A program made the position numbers and the translations under genes. Below are positions 59,586-64,000 of a DNA stretch of 64,000 nucleotides, piece after piece. The DNA is taken from NCBI GenBank assembly GCA_019638525.1, contig JAHBTO010000001.1, positions 682,001 through 746,000 of the forward strand, in the 5' to 3' direction. This stretch comes from Ferruginibacter sp. (lineage in GTDB: Bacteria > Bacteroidota > Bacteroidia > Chitinophagales > Chitinophagaceae). Within the stretch, counting starts at the first letter, position 1. Every line of letters starts with the position of its first letter. A model generated the notes under the pieces. The model saw only the letters and a list, made by a program, of their open reading frames with translations, was not told where the DNA came from and ran no database searches.

Positions 59586-61433
59586 TTAATAACCCCTTAC
59601 ATTTTTTCCTTCCATGTAATTCATAAAAGCTTTATTGCAAACACGGTTGCCGCCGGGGGTTGGGTAGTTGCCGGTAAAATACCAGTCGCCGGTATTGGTA
59701 GGGCATGCTTCATGTAATGATTCAATTGTTTGATAAATTACACTAACGGGTATTTGCAAATCATTTGGTGTGATAAGTGCTGCAATCTTATTTGATATTT
59801 GGTCTAATGTAAATGGCTTATAAATTTCACGAACAATATTTTCGGTATGCAGTTGATTGTTGCGATGCAGTCTTTTGCATTTTTCAAGCATATCATCAAG
59901 AAGCTGCAACTGCCCTGTATCTTTCAGTAATTCTATAGCGGCCCTAAATGCAATAAAATCACCCATCTTGCTCATATCAATGCCATAACAATCGGGGTAA
60001 CGTATTTGCGGAGCCGAAGAAACAACGATAATTTTTTTGGGCTGCAGCCTCGCCAGCATGCGTATGATACTTTCTTTTAAAGTGGTGCCACGTACAATGC
60101 TGTCGTCAATCACCACAAGTGTATCGGTGTTTTTTTTAACGGTGCCGTATGTTATATCGTACACATGCTGCACCATTTCGTTACGGCTGCTGTCTTCGGT
60201 AATAAAAGTGCGTAGCTTAACATCTTTAATGGCTATTTTTTCAATTCGTATTTTACGGTTAACCATTTCAGCCAGTTTTTCTTCATCATAATCTTTGCCC
60301 CAGCTAAGTATCCTTTCAATCTTTATTTTATTCAGGTAATCTTCGGCTCCTTTTATTAATCCATAAAAAGCTGTTTCTGCTGTATTGGGAATAAATGAGA
60401 AAATGGTGTTTTTAAGATCGTAATCAATTGCCTTTAAAACAGTGTTACTAAGTTGGTAACCCAGTGCATTTCTTTCTTTGTATATTTTTTCATCGCTTCC
60501 ACGGCTAAAATATATCCGTTCAAAGCTACACGCCTTTCGTTCCTTTGGTTCAATAATTTGTTCAATAAAATAATTGCCATTTGCTTTTACAATCAATGCA
60601 TGGCCGGGCATCAGTTCTTTTACTTCGTTTTCGCCAAGGTTAAATGCGGTGCGTATGGCAGCCCTTTCACTTGCTGCAACAATTACATCATCGTTAATAT
60701 AATAGTAAGACGGACGAATGCCATGTGCATCTCTCATCACAAAACCATCACCATTGCCAATGATGCCACTGAAGTTAAAACCACCGTCAAATAAGGGAAC
60801 GGCTTTTTTTAAAACTTTTACAATATCCATTTCGCCGGGGAATGCTTCATCGGCCTTCACCAAAAAATGATACACAACTTCCATCATCGCCGCCAGGTCG
60901 CTCTGCCGCTGAAACTCACCCGGATCAATATTTACAAGCCCAAAAAGTTCCTCGGTATTTACCAGGTTAAAATTACCTGCCAAAACCAGGTTTCGTGCCG
61001 GTATGGTATGTCTTTTTATAAACGGATGACAAAACTCTGCATTGTTTTTTCCCTGTGTGCCATAACGCAGGTGCCCCAGCAAAACTTCTCCTAAAAAATT
61101 AAGATGGCCTTTCATAAGGCCGGGATGGTTTTTTATATCGGGTTGATATTTTTCTATGTCATTTATTTCTTTACCTACCTGTGCAAAAAGGTCGGAGATA
61201 GGCTGGCTGGCACCACTTCTTAAACGATGCATGAACGGGTAACCCGGCTCGGTATTTAATTTAACGGCCGCTATTCCTGCACCATCCTGCCCACGGTTAT
61301 GCTGTTTCTCCATAAGCAGGTAAAGCTTATTAAGACCGTACATAACGGTGCCATATTTTTGCTGATAATAACTGAAAGATTTGCGAAGGCGAATAAAGAC
61401 AAGGCCGCATTCGTGTTTTATATCATCGCTCAT
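59586..61433 (-). CDS. purF: Amidophosphoribosyltransferase (long Bacteroidota form)
   Basis: 615 residues against about 500 for typical PurF. An N-terminal glutaminase domain with HECGLVFIRL, where the nucleophilic Cys9 follows a short leader instead of standing at position 2, then EKQHNRGQDGAGIA, GHLRYGTQG, IIGNGDGFVMRDAHGIRP. The PRPP site is VVIDDSIVRGTTLKESI. The KLYLLMEKQHNRGQ context belongs to the long Bacteroidota PurF-like group. It makes 5-phosphoribosylamine in purine synthesis, or a related reaction if it is a paralogue. A -7 box lies 16 nt upstream. Confidence 0.88.
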   Translation of the reverse strand: MSDDIKHECGLVFIRLRKSFSYYQQKYGTVMYGLNKLYLLMEKQHNRGQDGAGIAAVKLNTEPGYPFMHRLRSGASQPISDLFAQVGKEINDIEKYQPDIKNHPGLMKGHLNFLGEVLLGHLRYGTQGKNNAEFCHPFIKRHTIPARNLVLAGNFNLVNTEELFGLVNIDPGEFQRQSDLAAMMEVVYHFLVKADEAFPGEMDIVKVLKKAVPLFDGGFNFSGIIGNGDGFVMRDAHGIRPSYYYINDDVIVAASERAAIRTAFNLGENEVKELMPGHALIVKANGNYFIEQIIEPKERKACSFERIYFSRGSDEKIYKERNALGYQLSNTVLKAIDYDLKNTIFSFIPNTAETAFYGLIKGAEDYLNKIKIERILSWGKDYDEEKLAEMVNRKIRIEKIAIKDVKLRTFITEDSSRNEMVQHVYDITYGTVKKNTDTLVVIDDSIVRGTTLKESIIRMLARLQPKKIIVVSSAPQIRYPDCYGIDMSKMGDFIAFRAAIELLKDTGQLQLLDDMLEKCKRLHRNNQLHTENIVREIYKPFTLDQISNKIAALITPNDLQIPVSVIYQTIESLHEACPTNTGDWYFTGNYPTPGGNRVCNKAFMNYMEGKNVRGY

Positions 61434-61449
61434 GATGTGGAATGAGCCG

Positions 61450-61457
61450 CAAAGTTA
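61450..61457 (-). promoter_or_regulatory. -7 box TAACTTTG of purF
   Basis: An exact TAnnTTTG match on the minus strand, 16 nt before ATG 61433. Confidence 0.5.
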
Positions 61458-61480
61458 CATTTTTACAAAAGAGCAACAAA

Positions 61481-61513
61481 CAAAAATCCCTTCCTATTTT
61501 ACTAAGAAGGGAT
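61481..61513 (-). terminator. Terminator of the beta-barrel gene upstream of purF
   Basis: ATCCCTTC and GAAGGGAT (8 bp) with a 12-nt loop, then TTTTTG on the minus strand, 23 bp after the stop at 61536. It isolates purF from the barrel gene. Confidence 0.75.
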
Positions 61514-61535
61514 AATAAATTACTATATAAATGGT

Positions 61536-62252
61536 TTACAGGCCGCTAAAGCAGATACCGATTTGAAAAAGTTTCATATCGGCTGCAACACCATCTTTAA
61601 AAATATTATTAAGCTGGTAGCTTCCATACACCGAAAAATTGCCATAGCCAACTCTTGCTGTTGCAGCAATACGGGTAGAGTTGATAAAGCCCTTACTGGT
61701 TTCTTTAGCTGTATAGCTGTTAATTTGAGTGCCTGTACTACTCAACAAAGTTTTTCCTTTGGTATGTACATTAAGCACCGTACCCACTTTAACACCAATA
61801 GCGGCTTTTACACTTTTGTTTTCTCTTTCGGGGTTGGCTGTGTAACGTAATTCAATTGGCAGTTCCAGGAAAGCAGTGGTAAGCTTATATTTTTTAAAGT
61901 GGTCGGCATTTTCAACATCTGTAAAAGGCAGCGTATTGGTTTTTGATTTTATATTTATGTACATGTTCTTAAAAAAGATATTGCTGGTACCCACTCCTAA
62001 ACCAAAAGCCACGCTCATTTTGGGCATACTTTTAAAACGCTTATCAAGCATAACATAAACATTTACACCCCTGGCAAACCCGGTCATGTGGCTTTTAATA
62101 CTATCTGGTACACCAATCCAGTGGTCGCTGGTAATTTGCAACATTAAATGATCGCCGGTACGGTTTATAAAACCGGGGGTATTTTTTTTATTTTGAGCAT
62201 GTAATACTGATACGGAAAGCAGTGTAATGGCAATAAATAGTATTTTCTTCAT
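61536..62252 (-). CDS. Outer-membrane beta-barrel protein
   Basis: About 238 residues from ATG 62252; the open frame starts two codons earlier with TTG. Signal peptide MKKILFIAITLLSVSVLHAQ. Amphipathic strands: HLMLQITSDHWIGV, VNVYVMLDKRF, MSVAFGLGVGTSNIFFKNMYINI, AFLELPIELRYTA, AAIGVKVGTVLNVHT, AATARVGYGNFSVYGSYQLNNIF, and a final strand MKLFQIGICFSGL, so it is a membrane barrel. Function unknown; it is the third protein of this kind in the window. Confidence 0.72.
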   Translation of the reverse strand: MKKILFIAITLLSVSVLHAQNKKNTPGFINRTGDHLMLQITSDHWIGVPDSIKSHMTGFARGVNVYVMLDKRFKSMPKMSVAFGLGVGTSNIFFKNMYINIKSKTNTLPFTDVENADHFKKYKLTTAFLELPIELRYTANPERENKSVKAAIGVKVGTVLNVHTKGKTLLSSTGTQINSYTAKETSKGFINSTRIAATARVGYGNFSVYGSYQLNNIFKDGVAADMKLFQIGICFSGL

Positions 62253-62361
62253 AATCAATTTTGAAGCTGCAAATTAACGGCAAATAATTTAATGAAGCGT
62301 TAAATAAAGCAGGTGTTGGTTTTTATGGTGTAATGCAACAGTTATACTTTTTATACAGGCA

Positions 62362-62392
62362 TATAAAATAATAGGCCGCATTTGGGCAGCCT
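62362..62392 (-). terminator. Probable terminator of the tRNA gene
   Basis: AGGCTGC and GCGGCCT (one G-T pair) with a 6-nt loop, then ATTATTTT on the minus strand, 17 nt after the tRNA 3' end. Confidence 0.6.
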
Positions 62393-62408
62393 CTTATTTT
62401 ATAGGTTG

Positions 62409-62482
62409 TGGGCCCACCTGGGCTCGAACCAGGGACCACCTGATTATGAGTCAGGTGCTCTAACCAACTGAGCTATAGGCCC
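62409..62482 (-). tRNA. tRNA with anticodon CAU, likely tRNA-Ile2 (or elongator Met)
   Basis: 74 nt on the minus strand. GGGCCTA pairs with TGGGCCC (one U-G); D arm with AGCTCAGTTGGTTAGAGC; anticodon stem CCTGA, loop CTCATAA, TCAGG; T arm CCTGG-TTCGAGC-CCAGG. CCA is not encoded. The acceptor GGGCCUA equals that usual for Bacteroidota tRNA-Ile(GAU), which favours a lysidine-modified tRNA-Ile2 over methionine. It is not an initiator, since the three G-C pairs at the bottom of the anticodon stem are missing. Confidence 0.95.
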
Positions 62483-62663
62483 TGTTATTTTTACATAACG
62501 GACGGCAAAAGTAAGTAAAAAGAGGTATCTGTTGCTAATTTTTTTATTTAAAAATTAAAGTAGCATAGTTACAATAATAGTATCCGCTTAATTTACATGT
62601 ATAATTGCAAAACATTTTTTTAAATTGATTTTAGTTAGGTATAAATACCGGTAATTTTTAATA

Positions 62664-63779
62664 ATGAGAAAACATGTTATTATATGTTTATGGATGCTTG
62701 TAGTTTTTGCTAAATGTAAACAACCTGTAACCAATGCAGTGTATAAAAACCATGATAGTATTGTATCCTGTGAAGGAAATTTGCCTGCAAGGTTCTCGCC
62801 CATAAATGATACAACAAACATTGTACAAGGCGAAAGTTCATTAACTGGCATGGTTAAAATCCCTTCGGGAGAATTTATGATGGGGGCATCGGATAATGAA
62901 GGAAGGCAGGATGAATATCCGCAACATAAAGTAAAAGTGAATTCATTTTGGATGGATGCAACTGAAGTTACCAATGCACAGTTTAAAAAATTTGTAATGG
63001 CTACAGGGTATATAACAACTGCCGAAAAAAAACCTGATTGGGAAGAAATGAAAAAACAATTGCCGGCAGGTACACCAAAGCCGGATGATAGTTTGCTGGT
63101 AGCATCATCATTGGTGTTTAATCCTCCCAACCATCCTGTTTCGTTAAACGATGCATCGCAATGGTGGGCTTGGAAACAAGGCGCTAACTGGAAACATCCT
63201 GAAGGGCCCGGCAGTGATATCCGGGGAAAAGACAATTACCCGGTTGTACAGGTATCGTGGGATGATGCCATGGCATATTGTAAATGGGCAGGCAAAAGAT
63301 TACCTACAGAAGCAGAGTGGGAATGGGCCGCAAGAGGAGGCTTAATTAATGCTGAATACCCTTGGGGAAATGAAGCGGTTGAAGATGGCAGGCCAAAAGC
63401 CAATACCTGGCAGGGCTCGTTTCCATATAAAAACATAAAGTGGGATAAGTTTTACAGTGCAGCACCGGTAAAATCATTTTTACCAAACGGATATGGGTTG
63501 TTTGATATGGCAGGCAATGTTTGGGAATGGTGCAGCGATTGGTACAGACCCGATTATTATGAAAGCATAAAAAACAAAACAAGCATTAATCCGCAAGGGC
63601 CGCCTGGCAGCTACGATCCCATGGAACCTACAATACCCAAAAAAGTGGTAAGAAGCGGTTCTTTTTTGTGCAACGCTGCCTACTGTAAAGGCTACCGTGT
63701 TACATCACGTATGAAAACATCGCCTGATACAGGTTTGGATCATACAGGATTTAGGTGTGTAAAAGATATAGAAAAATAA
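62664..63779 (+). CDS. Formylglycine-generating enzyme (sulfatase activator)
   Basis: 371 residues. A SUMF1/FGE-sulfatase fold: VKIPSGEFMMGASD, FWMDATEVTNAQFKKFV, VSWDDAMAYCKWAGKRLPTEAEWEWAARGG, GLFDMAGNVWEWCSDWY. Unlike the many FGE-like paralogues, both active-site cysteines are present, Cys336 and Cys341 in SGSFLCNAAYCKGYR, followed by SRMKTSPDTGLDHTGFRC as in true FGE. It oxidises the Cys of sulfatase CxPxR motifs to formylglycine. The N terminus is hydrophobic and ends FAKCKQ, so it may be a lipoprotein facing the periplasm. No sulfatase lies in the window. Confidence 0.9.
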   Translation: MRKHVIICLWMLVVFAKCKQPVTNAVYKNHDSIVSCEGNLPARFSPINDTTNIVQGESSLTGMVKIPSGEFMMGASDNEGRQDEYPQHKVKVNSFWMDATEVTNAQFKKFVMATGYITTAEKKPDWEEMKKQLPAGTPKPDDSLLVASSLVFNPPNHPVSLNDASQWWAWKQGANWKHPEGPGSDIRGKDNYPVVQVSWDDAMAYCKWAGKRLPTEAEWEWAARGGLINAEYPWGNEAVEDGRPKANTWQGSFPYKNIKWDKFYSAAPVKSFLPNGYGLFDMAGNVWEWCSDWYRPDYYESIKNKTSINPQGPPGSYDPMEPTIPKKVVRSGSFLCNAAYCKGYRVTSRMKTSPDTGLDHTGFRCVKDIEK

Positions 63780-63807
63780 AACAGATTTTTAATTGGGCAT
63801 TATTATT

Positions 63808-64000
63808 ATGGATAATATTAAAAACATCATTTTCGACCTTGGTGGCGTATTGCTGAACATCGATTTTAAAAAAAGCATTACCGCATTTGAAAAGTTGGGA
63901 GTTAAAAATTTTGAAGCAATGTTTTCGCAGTTTAAGGCCGATGAACTTTTTGAAAAACTTGAAACAGGCGCTATATCCGAAGCAGAATTTTATAAGGCAT
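63808..64000 (+). CDS. HAD superfamily phosphatase, N-terminal part (cut by window edge)
   Basis: 64 residues before the edge. IIFDLGGVLLNIDF is HAD motif I (DxGGVLxxxD) of the beta-phosphoglucomutase-like/YihX group, followed by the cap helices (KSITAFEKLGVKNFEAMF). It starts 28 bp after the formylglycine-generating enzyme gene on the same strand and may be co-transcribed with it. Substrate unknown. Confidence 0.8.
   Translation, partial: MDNIKNIIFDLGGVLLNIDFKKSITAFEKLGVKNFEAMFSQFKADELFEKLETGAISEAEFYKA

Overview
The window looks like a chromosomal segment of a member of the Bacteroidota, most likely of the Chitinophagaceae type. Reasons visible in the sequence: AT-rich DNA, the Bacteroidota promoter -7 box TAnnTTTG in front of about 15 genes, almost no Shine-Dalgarno sequences, a type IX secretion (T9SS) sorting-domain remnant, an S46 dipeptidyl peptidase, a DUF3667 protein, the long form of PurF, DUF4369/TlpA and SurA-like secretion-stress proteins, and many small beta-barrel outer-membrane proteins. 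The genus assignment is an inference. It is a housekeeping region: no phage, IS element, CRISPR array or rRNA operon was seen. There is one tRNA (anticodon CAU).

Layout. 0-8 kb: end-truncated corA, an omega-amidase, an suhB-thiL-S41 peptidase operon and two envelope glycosyltransferases. 8-19 kb: two small orphan genes, an aminotransferase, a 1052-residue beta-propeller protein, msrB, adk, a DinB-like gene, the fused paaZ, an esterase lipoprotein and an enoyl-CoA hydratase. 19-30 kb: the minus-strand operon lptB-GH3-DUF3667-fabG, metF, a beta-barrel, a TlpA/PPIase pair and rlmD. 30-36 kb: two rhomboid genes (the second probably catalytically dead), an EEP phosphatase/nuclease, cysS behind a Cys-rich mini-ORF, an AlkA-type glycosylase, free-Met-sulfoxide reductase and a CYTH protein, with two palindromic repeats. 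36-45 kb: a propeller-type histidine kinase and NarL-type regulator, a DPP7-type peptidase, a second GH3 and a beta-barrel. 45-54 kb: LysE, MtgA, the tightly overlapped operon M23 peptidase-pnuC-tag-small membrane protein-nadR (nicotinamide riboside uptake and phosphorylation), nfuA-like and pcrA/uvrD. 54-64 kb: recA, an EamA transporter, sixA, a phytase-like lipoprotein, S1/P1 nuclease, purF, a beta-barrel, the tRNA, a true formylglycine-generating enzyme and a truncated HAD phosphatase.

The most interesting signals are regulatory. A 17-codon reading frame containing Cys-Cys-Pro-Cys lies just upstream of cysS, and its Cys/Gly codons can pair with two downstream sites, which suggests cysteine-responsive attenuation. 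Five genes have their start codon only 3-5 nt after a -7 box, which predicts leaderless mRNAs. A two-hairpin RNA with a strong terminator sits in the otherwise empty 770-bp gap before recA. Non-ATG starts are also frequent (TTG or GTG in at least eight genes).
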